Part shown: piece by piece, positions 1 to 6,841 of the stretch
How positions within the stretch are numbered: position 1 is the stretch's first letter
Layout of the letters: each line of letters begins with the position of its first letter
Assembly (NCBI GenBank): GCA_963978445.1
Contig: CAXBRT010000041.1
Location: 1-12,758 of the forward strand
DNA from: TMED14 sp003444795
GTDB lineage: Bacteria; Bacteroidota; Bacteroidia; Flavobacteriales; Schleiferiaceae
Direction: 5' to 3'
DNA length: 12,758 bases
The notes under the pieces: model-generated
The model's database searches: none
What the model saw: the letters and a program-made list of their open reading frames with translations, nothing else
Told to the model about the DNA's origin: nothing
Made by a program: the position numbers and the translations under genes

Positions 1-1
1 T

Positions 2-925
2 TTGGAGCGCGCCACCGCTTCCCTCCCCATCGAATTCCTCCCCATTGGAGCCGTTTCCAAGGGCTTGCAAGGCGCCCAATTAGCGGAGATGTTGGACATG
101 CAGGATGCAGGTGCCGTGAGTTTCAGCGATGACCAACATGCTTTGGACAATCCTCACCTCCTTCAACTCGCCCTTCAGTACACGGCAGACTTGGGAACGA
201 CGATTCAGAGCTTCGCCTATGAGCGCAGCCTATGCCCCAGCGGGCAGGCTCATGAAGGAAAGCAAGCCCTTCGCCAGGGCATGACTCCGATTCCGGCTTT
301 AGCGGAAACCCTGCGAATCCAACGCGACTTGGCTATCCATGCCTATGCCGGCGGAAACCTGCACATTGCCGGCGTTTCGACCGCAGAAGGCGTAGCCCTG
401 ATTCGAGAAGCAAAGGCGTCTGGACAGATCGTTACCGCCGATGTGGCCATTGCCAACTTGGTAGGTACGGACGATGATATCATTGGCTTTGACAGCACGT
501 ACAAAATACTGCCTCCCTTGCGCAGCGATGCAGACCAGGAGGCGCTTTGGAAAGGGTTGCTGGACGGCACCTTGGACCTCGTCGTCAGCGACCACCAGCC
601 CATGGACACCGAAACCAAGGACTGTGAGTGGGGACAAGCGCATTTTGGCGCAGCCACCCTGGAACACGCTTTTGGTTGGTTTAGGCACAAAAACCCGAGC
701 AATGAAGCCCTAGAACGCTGGGTGGTGGCCGTAGCCCACAACACACGTAAGCTCTACCAATTGGGCGATTGTACCATCAAAGTAGGAATGCCCGCGGATA
801 TCACGGTTTTCGCCTTGGACGGCTCTTCAGAGGGTCAACACACCAAAGGGGTCAATGTGCCCAGTTGGACCCAAAATGGGCGCGCCATAGGAACCATTCT
901 TGGGGATCAGGTCACGGGACTCTAA
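2..925 (+). CDS. Dihydroorotase-like protein, C-terminal part (5' end outside window), probably lacking metal ligands
   Basis: This is the C-terminal ~307 residues of an amidohydrolase of the type I dihydroorotase (PyrC) family; the reading frame is open to the window edge, so the N-terminus with the HxH motif is not visible. Family landmarks are present: AGAVSFSDD near residues 36-44, a HEG at 84-86, GFDSTYKILPPLRS at 162-175 and SDHQP at 196-200. Several residues that bind metal in active enzymes are replaced. The usual HCED segment reads FAYE (71-74), the His just before the VST motif is Gly (HIAGVST, 121-127), and the His of the usual DHAPH is Met (DHQPM). The Asp and first His of that motif remain. 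The protein may therefore be a non-catalytic PyrC-like subunit, comparable to the PyrC' that supports aspartate transcarbamoylase assembly in Pseudomonas, rather than a working dihydroorotase. Its 3' end overlaps the convergent MBL-fold gene by 14 bp. Confidence 0.82.
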   Translation: MERATASLPIEFLPIGAVSKGLQGAQLAEMLDMQDAGAVSFSDDQHALDNPHLLQLALQYTADLGTTIQSFAYERSLCPSGQAHEGKQALRQGMTPIPALAETLRIQRDLAIHAYAGGNLHIAGVSTAEGVALIREAKASGQIVTADVAIANLVGTDDDIIGFDSTYKILPPLRSDADQEALWKGLLDGTLDLVVSDHQPMDTETKDCEWGQAHFGAATLEHAFGWFRHKNPSNEALERWVVAVAHNTRKLYQLGDCTIKVGMPADITVFALDGSSEGQHTKGVNVPSWTQNGRAIGTILGDQVTGL

Positions 926-1688
926 GAACCAGCCCATCATGGGCTAACCTCATCCCAGGAGGCAAACTCGCCTCTACCTCTTCATGCAAGCCCATCTGAT
1001 GACTGATATGGGTGAAATACACCTCCGGCACTTCGCAGGCTTGCGCAAAGGCGATGGCCTCTTCTAAGCTAAAGTGACTCACATGCTTGGTGTGGCGCAA
1101 TGCGTTTACAATTAGGATTTTAGCCCCCTTTATTTTCTCCATTTCTTCGGCTACCATTGCCGAAACATCGGTGAGGTAAACAATAGCTCCTACCCGATAG
1201 CCCATTACGGGCCAGGTGCCATGTTGCCCCAAAATCGGCGTCCAGGATTGATCCCCAATTTGAAACGGGACTCCAGCCTCCACGGAGTGAATCACCAAGG
1301 AAGGGGCGCCGGGATATTTATCCTCGGCAAAAGCGTACGCAAATTGTTGGCGCAAACGTTTCTCCACTCGCTCCGTGCAGTAGATGGGCATATCTCTGCC
1401 TTGTTGGTAATTGAGGTGGCGCACTTCGTCTAAGCCCGCCACATGATCCATGTGTTCATGTGTCAACACGATGGCGTCCAAGGAGCGCTGTTGGACACGG
1501 AGCATTTGCTGTCTAAAGTCCGGGCCGCAGTCAATAACCACGCTTATATCCTTTGACCGAAGGACCACCGAACTGCGCAAACGCAAATTCTTTGAATCCT
1601 CGGATTGACACACAGAGCACGTACAGCCAATCAGAGGCACTCCTCCGGAAGTTCCGGACCCTAAAAACTCAAGTTCTAACGCACTCAT
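912..1688 (-). CDS. MBL-fold metallohydrolase, PhnP-like
   Basis: A 258-residue metallo-beta-lactamase-fold hydrolase. The N-terminus LEFLGSGTSGGVPLIG followed by CTCSVC (Cys22, Cys24, Cys27) is the layout of PhnP-type phosphodiesterases, where such cysteines hold a structural zinc. The metal-site signature HEHMDH lies at 77-82, with later ligand candidates His156 (GQHGT), Asp174 (YLTD) and His227 (FTHISH). PhnP cleaves a phosphoribosyl cyclic phosphate in phosphonate breakdown, but no phn genes are nearby, so the substrate is unknown; many Bacteroidota carry such a protein with no assigned role. It is a full-length cytoplasmic protein without signal peptide. The start at 1688 leaves only four residues before the first beta strand, which fits the family. 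It runs divergently from the unknown gene at 1719 and convergently into the dihydroorotase-like gene. Confidence 0.85.
   Translation of the reverse strand: MSALELEFLGSGTSGGVPLIGCTCSVCQSEDSKNLRLRSSVVLRSKDISVVIDCGPDFRQQMLRVQQRSLDAIVLTHEHMDHVAGLDEVRHLNYQQGRDMPIYCTERVEKRLRQQFAYAFAEDKYPGAPSLVIHSVEAGVPFQIGDQSWTPILGQHGTWPVMGYRVGAIVYLTDVSAMVAEEMEKIKGAKILIVNALRHTKHVSHFSLEEAIAFAQACEVPEVYFTHISHQMGLHEEVEASLPPGMRLAHDGLVLRVP
931..945. repeat. Short hairpin just after the dihydroorotase-like stop codon
   Basis: A perfect inverted repeat AGCCCA-TCA-TGGGCT begins 6 bases after the stop codon of the dihydroorotase-like gene and lies within the last codons of the MBL-fold gene. No T-run follows on either strand, so a terminator role is only a possibility. 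Confidence 0.4.
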
Positions 1689-1704
1689 GGCACGAATTTA
1701 GCCA

Positions 1705-1712
1705 TACCTTTG
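1705..1712 (+). promoter_or_regulatory. Bacteroidota -7 promoter element TACCTTTG
   Basis: An exact match to the Bacteroidota housekeeping -7 consensus TAnnTTTG. A transcript would start near 1718-1720, giving a leaderless message or a leader of about 10 bases for the ATG candidates at 1719 and 1728. I found no convincing TTG -33 element at the right distance. The same octamer recurs upstream of prfC. Confidence 0.55.
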
Positions 1713-1718
1713 CTTTAT

Positions 1719-3152
1719 ATGGGAGACATGATTCTGTCCGCCGCGCAAAAAGCGCTTCGTGTTAACCTAAACGCCAATATCTACGGCTCCTTTGCCGAGA
1801 TTGGAGCGGGCCAAGAAACCGTGCGCCATTTCTTCCGTGCAGGGGGCGCCTCAGGAACGATCGCCAAAGCCATGTCGGCCTACGACAAGGACTTTTCAGA
1901 TGCTATTTATGGGTTTGAGACGGACGGCCGTTACGTAACGGAAAGCCGCCTTCGTAAAATGCTGGGCCACGAGTACAAGCTGTTGGAAGACCGCCTCTCG
2001 CGCGAAAAGCACCCGAGCAAATGCTACTTTGCCTTTGCCAACACGGTAGCCACCATCAACTTCGCTAAGACCTTCAAAGGCCATGGCTGGATTGGCATTC
2101 GTTTTCAAACGATGCCCGGCCAAGCCCCCAACGAAGTCCTTATTCACGTGCGTTTGCATGAAAATGATGCAAAGCACCAGCAGGAAACCATTGGAACGCT
2201 TGGTGTCAACCTCATATATGGGGTGAACTTCCTACACAAGGACCCCAAGGAACTCCTGAAGAGCCTCTACGACGGCATCGATCGTTCTGCCATTGAAATT
2301 GACCTGGTCAACTTCAGCGGACCGGACTTTGAAAAGGTGGACAACCGCCTGATGTCCCTTCAGCTTATCAAAAACGGTTACACCGACGCCGTCATCTTTG
2401 GCCCTGAAGGCAAGAACTTGTTACCGGCAGAACTGCTCTACAAAAAGAACATTCTAGCCATGCGCGGCTCCTTCCGCCCTGTGACCAAGGTCAACATGGA
2501 CATGATCAAGAAGGGCTACGAGAAGTTCATCGAATCTAAGCGTGTCGACAAGGAAAAGCTAGTGGTCCTCTTTGAGATCACCTTAAACAATTTGCTGTCA
2601 GACGGCGACTTGGATGAACAGGACTTCATAGACCGCGCTGAGATACTCTGCTCTATCGGGCAGACCGTGCTAATTTCCAATTACCAGGAGTACTATAAAC
2701 TGGTTGATTATTTCTCGGGCTACACCAAAAAGCGCATGGGGCTCATCATGGGCATCCCCAGCTTGCAGGAGATTTTTGAGGAGAAGTACTACCGCGATTT
2801 GAACGGCGGGATTTTAGAGGCCTTTGGCAAAATTTTCTCCAAGGATCTGGTCATTTACGCCTATCCGTTCCGAAAAGACAACGGCCAAGGGGTTACCACT
2901 ATCAAGGATGTAGAAATGCATCCCCGCTTCCGCCCCGTATTTGATTACTTGTTTCACAACCGCCGCATGCGGGATATTGAGAACTTTGACCCACACATTC
3001 TCAACATCTGGAGCCGCGAGATTTTATCTAAAATTCGAAACGGCGAAGAAGGCTGGGAAGAGGGATTGCCTACGTACGTAGACACCATCATCAAGGAAAA
3101 GGGCTTGTTTGGTTTCGCTCAGGAGCCTACAGAAGCCAATCCCGCTTTGTAA
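1719..3152 (+). CDS. Conserved protein of unknown function, about 475 residues
   Basis: A soluble protein of about 477 residues without signal peptide or membrane segment. The N-terminal third carries the runs NIYGSFAEIGAGQE, FFRAGGASGTIAKAMSAYDK and GHGWIGIRFQT. The middle has LGVNLIYG and SGPDFEKVDNRLMSLQL, followed by AELLYKKNILAMRGSFRPVT. I recall closely similar full-length proteins in many Bacteroidota and cyanobacteria, but none with a tested function, and I see no classical nucleotide-binding or catalytic signature that would name one. The start is uncertain: TTG 1710, ATG 1719 and ATG 1728 share the frame. The -7 element at 1705-1712 makes TTG 1710 unlikely because it would lie inside the promoter; ATG 1728 is a good alternative. 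It diverges from the MBL-fold gene and its 3' end overlaps the photolyase gene by 34 bp. Confidence 0.85.
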   Translation: MGDMILSAAQKALRVNLNANIYGSFAEIGAGQETVRHFFRAGGASGTIAKAMSAYDKDFSDAIYGFETDGRYVTESRLRKMLGHEYKLLEDRLSREKHPSKCYFAFANTVATINFAKTFKGHGWIGIRFQTMPGQAPNEVLIHVRLHENDAKHQQETIGTLGVNLIYGVNFLHKDPKELLKSLYDGIDRSAIEIDLVNFSGPDFEKVDNRLMSLQLIKNGYTDAVIFGPEGKNLLPAELLYKKNILAMRGSFRPVTKVNMDMIKKGYEKFIESKRVDKEKLVVLFEITLNNLLSDGDLDEQDFIDRAEILCSIGQTVLISNYQEYYKLVDYFSGYTKKRMGLIMGIPSLQEIFEEKYYRDLNGGILEAFGKIFSKDLVIYAYPFRKDNGQGVTTIKDVEMHPRFRPVFDYLFHNRRMRDIENFDPHILNIWSREILSKIRNGEEGWEEGLPTYVDTIIKEKGLFGFAQEPTEANPAL

Positions 3153-4420
3153 CGCGCCAGGGCGCGTTCGCGCGCGGCCTTGTGCTCCACAATAGGTTTA
3201 GCATAATAAGACGTACCATACTCTGGGACCCAGCGCTTCACATAAGTAAGCTGCTTGTCAAATTTGTCAAGCTGACTTTCTGGGTTGAAAATGCGGAAAT
3301 AAGGGGCCGCGTCGCAGCCAGACCCACTCGCCCATTGCCATCCGCCTACGTTGGAGGCCAGGTCAAAGTCCATGAGTTTGGCGGCAAAGTAGGCCTCTCC
3401 CAAGCGCCAATCGAGTAAGAGGTGCTTTGTAAGAAAACTAGCTACGACCATACGAACCCGGTTGTGCATGAAACCCGTAGCGTTGAGTTCGCGCATCCCG
3501 GCATCGACAAGTGGATAGCCCGTTTTACCCGCACACCAGGCCTTGAAATGTGCTTCGTTGTGCTCCCACTCAATGCGATCATACGCCGGCTTAATGGCTT
3601 TTTTAGGACTCTCAGGATAGTAGTAGAGAATCATTTGGTAGAAATCACGCCAAATGAGTTCCGTTAAGAACTTGGAATGTTCGGGATAGGCCGCACGTGC
3701 AAGGGCACGAATGGAGAGCGTTCCAAAGCGCAGGTGCACACCCAAACGGGTCGTGCTGTTCAGCAAGGCGGGGAAATTGCGCTTGGCTTCATACTGTGCG
3801 AGAACTGCCGAAGGAATGGCGCGGCCAGGAATAGTGCGCTCATTTTTTTCAAAGCCCATGGATTCCAAGCTCGGCCAATGCTCGGTTGACGGAGAAGGAT
3901 GCCAGCCACCGGTGGGCGTCGGAAAAGCTTGAATTTGGCCAAGATCAAACTTGCTGCGCCATTTGCGAGAATAGGGGGTGAAAACCGTATATGGGCTGCC
4001 ATCGTCTTTCAGGACCTCCTTGGGCTCCATCATGACATGGTCCTTGTACCACTTGGATTCTTTCCCTGCTGCCTGATAAAGGGCGTGTACCGTTTGGTCG
4101 CGTTGGCCGGCGTAGGGTTCATAGTCCCGGTTCGCATAGAGCCCCGTGATGCTGGGATCATCGGCCCATTTTTGGTGAATGGCTAGTGGATCTCCATAGA
4201 GCACCCATAAATGCCCACCTTGGGCCGAAATTTCCGATTCTAATCGCTCTAATTCCGCGTATATGAAAGAAACGCGTGCATCTTCTTGGTCTTCAAGCCG
4301 TCCTAAGATGTTGGTGTCAAAAATAAAGACCGGCTGCACCAGCTTTCCGCTGGCATGTGCTTTGGATAAGGCGGCATTGTCCTCCAGTCTGAGATCCCGA
4401 CGAAACCAATGGATAACCAT
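3119..4420 (-). CDS. phr: Deoxyribodipyrimidine photolyase, class I (DNA photolyase/cryptochrome family)
   Basis: A 433-residue flavoprotein predicted to repair UV-induced cyclobutane pyrimidine dimers using blue light. The N-terminal antenna domain starts with VIHWFRRDLRLEDNAAL. The C-terminal FAD domain contains ELIWRDFY (254-261), GYPLVDAGMRELNATGFMHNR (301-321) and GGWQWASGSGCDAAPYFRIFNP (359-380). Trp285, Trp338 and Trp361 sit at the spacing of the E. coli electron-transfer triad Trp306/359/382, each offset by 21. Asn357 matches E. coli Asn378 near the flavin N5, which favours a working CPD photolyase over a sensory cryptochrome. Glu101, in YANRDYEP, may correspond to the Glu that contacts the methenyltetrahydrofolate antenna in E. 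coli; the antenna here is unproven. It is the last gene of the sigma/crt/pterin operon, 2 bp after folE, so it is probably light-induced with the carotenoid genes. Confidence 0.95.
   Translation of the reverse strand: MVIHWFRRDLRLEDNAALSKAHASGKLVQPVFIFDTNILGRLEDQEDARVSFIYAELERLESEISAQGGHLWVLYGDPLAIHQKWADDPSITGLYANRDYEPYAGQRDQTVHALYQAAGKESKWYKDHVMMEPKEVLKDDGSPYTVFTPYSRKWRSKFDLGQIQAFPTPTGGWHPSPSTEHWPSLESMGFEKNERTIPGRAIPSAVLAQYEAKRNFPALLNSTTRLGVHLRFGTLSIRALARAAYPEHSKFLTELIWRDFYQMILYYYPESPKKAIKPAYDRIEWEHNEAHFKAWCAGKTGYPLVDAGMRELNATGFMHNRVRMVVASFLTKHLLLDWRLGEAYFAAKLMDFDLASNVGGWQWASGSGCDAAPYFRIFNPESQLDKFDKQLTYVKRWVPEYGTSYYAKPIVEHKAARERALARYKAGLASVGS
3151..3168. repeat. GC-rich inverted repeat at the convergent gene junction
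   Basis: AACGCGCC-AG-GGCGCGTT, a perfect 8-bp inverted repeat starting in the stop codon of the unknown plus-strand gene and lying within the last codons of phr. As RNA it would form a stem of about 7 bp with a tight CAGG loop. It has no T-run, so it could slow transcription or protect the 3' end but is not a standard intrinsic terminator. Confidence 0.45.
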
Positions 4421-4422
4421 AG

Positions 4423-5088
4423 TTAGCCTTTGATGGCGCCGAGGAACTCGGCACGTGTGGCGGGCTCCGTGAAGCGACCGCTGTAGTGGCTTGTGACCGT
4501 CGAAGAAGCGCAGTCCTCCACACCTCGCGTCTTCACGCAGAGGTGCTCCGCGTCAATGTAGACGGCGACATCCTCCGTTTGTAGGACGCGTTTGAGGTCC
4601 GCGGCAATCTGCTCAGTGAGTCGCTCCTGAACCTGGGGACGCTTGGCCCAGTACTTGACAATTCGGTTCAGTTTGGACAAGCCTACCACCTTGCCTGTTG
4701 CAAAATAGGCTACATGGCAAACCCCTAGAATGGGCACAAAATGGTGCTCGCAGGTGCTGTGTAGCGTGATGTTGCGCTCCACCAACATCTCGTGGTACTG
4801 GTAGCCATTTTCAAAAAGAGTGACCTCCGGCTTGTTGAGTGGATTGAGCCCTTGGAATGTCTCGTGCACGTACATCTTAGCTACACGCGCTGGGGTATCC
4901 TTGAGGGAGTCATCCGTTAAGTCTAGACCCAAAATCTCCATAATGTCCGCAAACTTTTCCGTGATCAGTTCCACTTTTTCAGCATCGCTAAGGACCGTAG
5001 GAAACTTCTCCTTAGGGTTAGAAATAGCCTCGAAAACTAGGCCATTACTGTGGCCATTTTTAATGGTCTTAATCGTTGTATTCGACAT
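4423..5088 (-). CDS. folE: GTP cyclohydrolase I
   Basis: A 221-residue enzyme that opens the imidazole ring of GTP to give 7,8-dihydroneopterin triphosphate, the entry step to folate and biopterin-type pterins. The catalytic core is intact: ITLHSTCEHHFVPI (107-120) gives the zinc ligands Cys113 and His116 and catalytic His115. EHLCVKTRGVED (181-192) gives His182 and the third zinc ligand Cys184. These match Cys110, His112, His113, His179 and Cys181 of the E. coli enzyme. GLSKLNRIVKYWAKRPQVQERL is also typical. I chose ATG 5088 (MSNTT); an in-frame ATG at 5106 would add six residues. Either start overlaps the upstream PTPS-type gene (by 20 or 38 bp), so translational coupling is likely. The photolyase gene follows after 2 bp. 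Confidence 0.95.
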   Translation of the reverse strand: MSNTTIKTIKNGHSNGLVFEAISNPKEKFPTVLSDAEKVELITEKFADIMEILGLDLTDDSLKDTPARVAKMYVHETFQGLNPLNKPEVTLFENGYQYHEMLVERNITLHSTCEHHFVPILGVCHVAYFATGKVVGLSKLNRIVKYWAKRPQVQERLTEQIAADLKRVLQTEDVAVYIDAEHLCVKTRGVEDCASSTVTSHYSGRFTEPATRAEFLGAIKG

Positions 5089-5476
5089 AGTTACGAGGGG
5101 TTTCATACAATGTTACTTTAAGTTTTAAGGCCGCATCAATATGCGGACGCAACCAGCCGTGAATGACCACCGCAATGTTCTCCGCACTGGGATTGATCGT
5201 CGCAAATACTGGCACTTCTTCGTTTAAATTCTTGTGGTCCAAGGCATCTTCTACCTTGGCTTTAATGAGGTCACCCAAAACCTTCATGTCATACACATAG
5301 CCTGTCACAGGATTTATCTCCCCTGTAAGTGTGACGATGAGCTCGTAGTTGTGACCATGGTACCGCGGATTGTTGCAGGCGCCAAAGAAGGCTTGATTTT
5401 CCTCCTGTGACCATTGCGGCACATGCAAGCGATGTGCTGCATTAAAATGGGCGTGTCGACTAACTGAAGCTATCAT
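5069..5476 (-). CDS. 6-pyruvoyl-tetrahydropterin synthase / QueD family protein, PTPS-type active site
   Basis: A 135-residue member of the PTPS/QueD family, which acts on the FolE product. His15, His40 and His42 form the zinc site; Cys34, Asp80 with His81, and Glu125 are the catalytic and pterin-binding residues. The spacings (15-34-40-42-81-125) equal those of mammalian PTPS (23-42-48-50-89-133), and the segment CNNPRYHGHNY resembles the mammalian one. Bacterial QueD usually has a shorter Cys-to-HGH spacing. This suggests 6-pyruvoyl-tetrahydropterin formation, on the way to tetrahydrobiopterin-like pterins, although a role in queuosine or folate synthesis cannot be excluded from sequence alone. 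The start codon overlaps the idi stop (ATGA), and the 3' end overlaps folE, so idi, this gene and folE look co-translated. Confidence 0.9.
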   Translation of the reverse strand: MIASVSRHAHFNAAHRLHVPQWSQEENQAFFGACNNPRYHGHNYELIVTLTGEINPVTGYVYDMKVLGDLIKAKVEDALDHKNLNEEVPVFATINPSAENIAVVIHGWLRPHIDAALKLKVTLYETPRNYVEYND

Positions 5477-6003
5477 GACTGCGGGAGGTGTTTAGCGTAT
5501 TCCGCCAAAATGATCTTGAACCAGGCGGTGTATTGATCCGGATGTTCTTCTACGTCGAGGAACAGCGTGTCCATGGCTATCCATTTAACCGCTGCTACTT
5601 CTTCCGAATTCAAGTGGCATTCGCCCGCAAAACGGCCGACGAGTACGTGATCCAACTCGTGTTCTATCAATCCGTTATCAAACTCAGCGCGGTATACAAA
5701 GTGAAAATCGGAATGAAGATCCGCGATGACTTCTGGCACAATGCCCAGCTCTTCAAATACCCGACGGTTGGCCGCCTCTACCACGCTCTCCCCTTCTCGC
5801 GGATGGCTGCAGCAGGTATTGGTCCAAAGGAGTGGGCTGTGGTATTTATCCGCAGCACGTTGTTGTAGAAGAGTCTCTCCCTTCTCATTGAATAAAAAGA
5901 CGGAGAAGGCCCGGTGTAACACACCCTTCCGGTGTGCTTCCATTTTCTCCATCCGCCCCACCGGTTGATCGTCCGGGGTGACGAGGATAACGTATTCTGG
6001 CAT
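5473..6003 (-). CDS. idi: Isopentenyl-diphosphate delta-isomerase, type 1
   Basis: A 176-residue Nudix-fold enzyme that interconverts IPP and DMAPP and so balances the C5 units needed for GGPP and phytoene. Conserved features are EAHRKGVLHRAFSVFLFN (22-39, metal-binding His24 and probably His30), TNTCCSHP (61-68; catalytic Cys65 and His67), the Nudix-like GESVVEAANRRVFEELG (71-87) and IEHELDHV (113-120; Glu114 and Glu116, the catalytic and metal-binding glutamates of the family). Length is as expected for bacterial type 1 enzymes. It begins 1 bp after the crtB stop and its stop overlaps the start of the PTPS-type gene, which places isoprenoid precursor supply under the same control as carotenoid synthesis. 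Confidence 0.95.
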   Translation of the reverse strand: MPEYVILVTPDDQPVGRMEKMEAHRKGVLHRAFSVFLFNEKGETLLQQRAADKYHSPLLWTNTCCSHPREGESVVEAANRRVFEELGIVPEVIADLHSDFHFVYRAEFDNGLIEHELDHVLVGRFAGECHLNSEEVAAVKWIAMDTLFLDVEEHPDQYTAWFKIILAEYAKHLPQS

Positions 6004-6004
6004 G

Positions 6005-6841
6005 TTACAATAGGTTGAGTGCGTGACGCACGTAACTACTCACAAAGAGACGATACTTTTTTGGGTTATTAATGCGGATTCGAGAGTTGAAAATGGCTGA
6101 CGACGGTGTACGCATGATCTTTTGGAAGAGTGCGTAATAGTACATGTAGGCAATGTATACACCAAAACGAGCACCCTTAGGCAAGCGCAAGATGCCCCCG
6201 TAGCCCATTCTAAAATCCAGGGCGATGTCTTGCTCAATAGCGCGCTTGGCGTCATCGTCAAAAGCGGTTAGATCGACGTTGGGGAAGTAGGTTCGGCCTA
6301 ATGTGTGGAAATCTGCACTCACGTCGCGCAAGAAATTGATTTTTTGGAACGCCGACCCCAATTTCATGGCAAAAGGCGTTAGCGCCTCGTACTTCTTTTG
6401 GTCGCCGTTTACAAAGACCTTCAAGCACATGAGGCCCACCACTTCAGCACTGCCAAGGATGTACTTCTCGTATTCGGATTGGTTGTATTCCCTATCCTCC
6501 AAGTCCATTTCCATGGACGACAAGAAGGTGTCAATGAGGGAGCGCTCAATCTTGTAGGTGTTCACCACGTTTTGGAAGCTCTGCAAGACGGGATTGGTAC
6601 TCACTCCTTCGTCGAGCGCCAGGTGCGTCTCGGCCCAAAAGCGCTTCAACAAGGTGCGCTGATCGTGCCCGTGGAAGGTGTCCACAATTTCATCCGCCAC
6701 TCGGACAAACCCATAGATGCCGTAAATGGGGTCACGCAGATCTTTATTCAAGCCCAAAATGCCCAAGGAAAACGAGGTACTATAGGCTCGGGTGATCAAT
6801 TTGTTTACGCGATCAGACGTGCTGTGGTAAAGATTCATCAT
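6005..6841 (-). CDS. crtB: Phytoene synthase (squalene/phytoene synthase family)
   Basis: A 278-residue enzyme that joins two geranylgeranyl diphosphates head to head into phytoene, the first committed carotenoid step. Both magnesium-binding aspartate motifs are present: DEIVD at 50-54 in YGFVRVADEIVDT, and RDVSAD at 172-177 in INFLRDVSADFHTLGRTYFP. The N-terminal SFSLGILGL region is also typical. The position directly after crtI argues for phytoene rather than squalene synthesis. Two successive ATG codons (6841 and 6838) can serve as start; the first overlaps the crtI stop by 4 bp, indicating coupled translation. Length fits the Bacteroidota CrtB group. Confidence 0.95.
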   Translation of the reverse strand: MMNLYHSTSDRVNKLITRAYSTSFSLGILGLNKDLRDPIYGIYGFVRVADEIVDTFHGHDQRTLLKRFWAETHLALDEGVSTNPVLQSFQNVVNTYKIERSLIDTFLSSMEMDLEDREYNQSEYEKYILGSAEVVGLMCLKVFVNGDQKKYEALTPFAMKLGSAFQKINFLRDVSADFHTLGRTYFPNVDLTAFDDDAKRAIEQDIALDFRMGYGGILRLPKGARFGVYIAYMYYYALFQKIMRTPSSAIFNSRIRINNPKKYRLFVSSYVRHALNLL

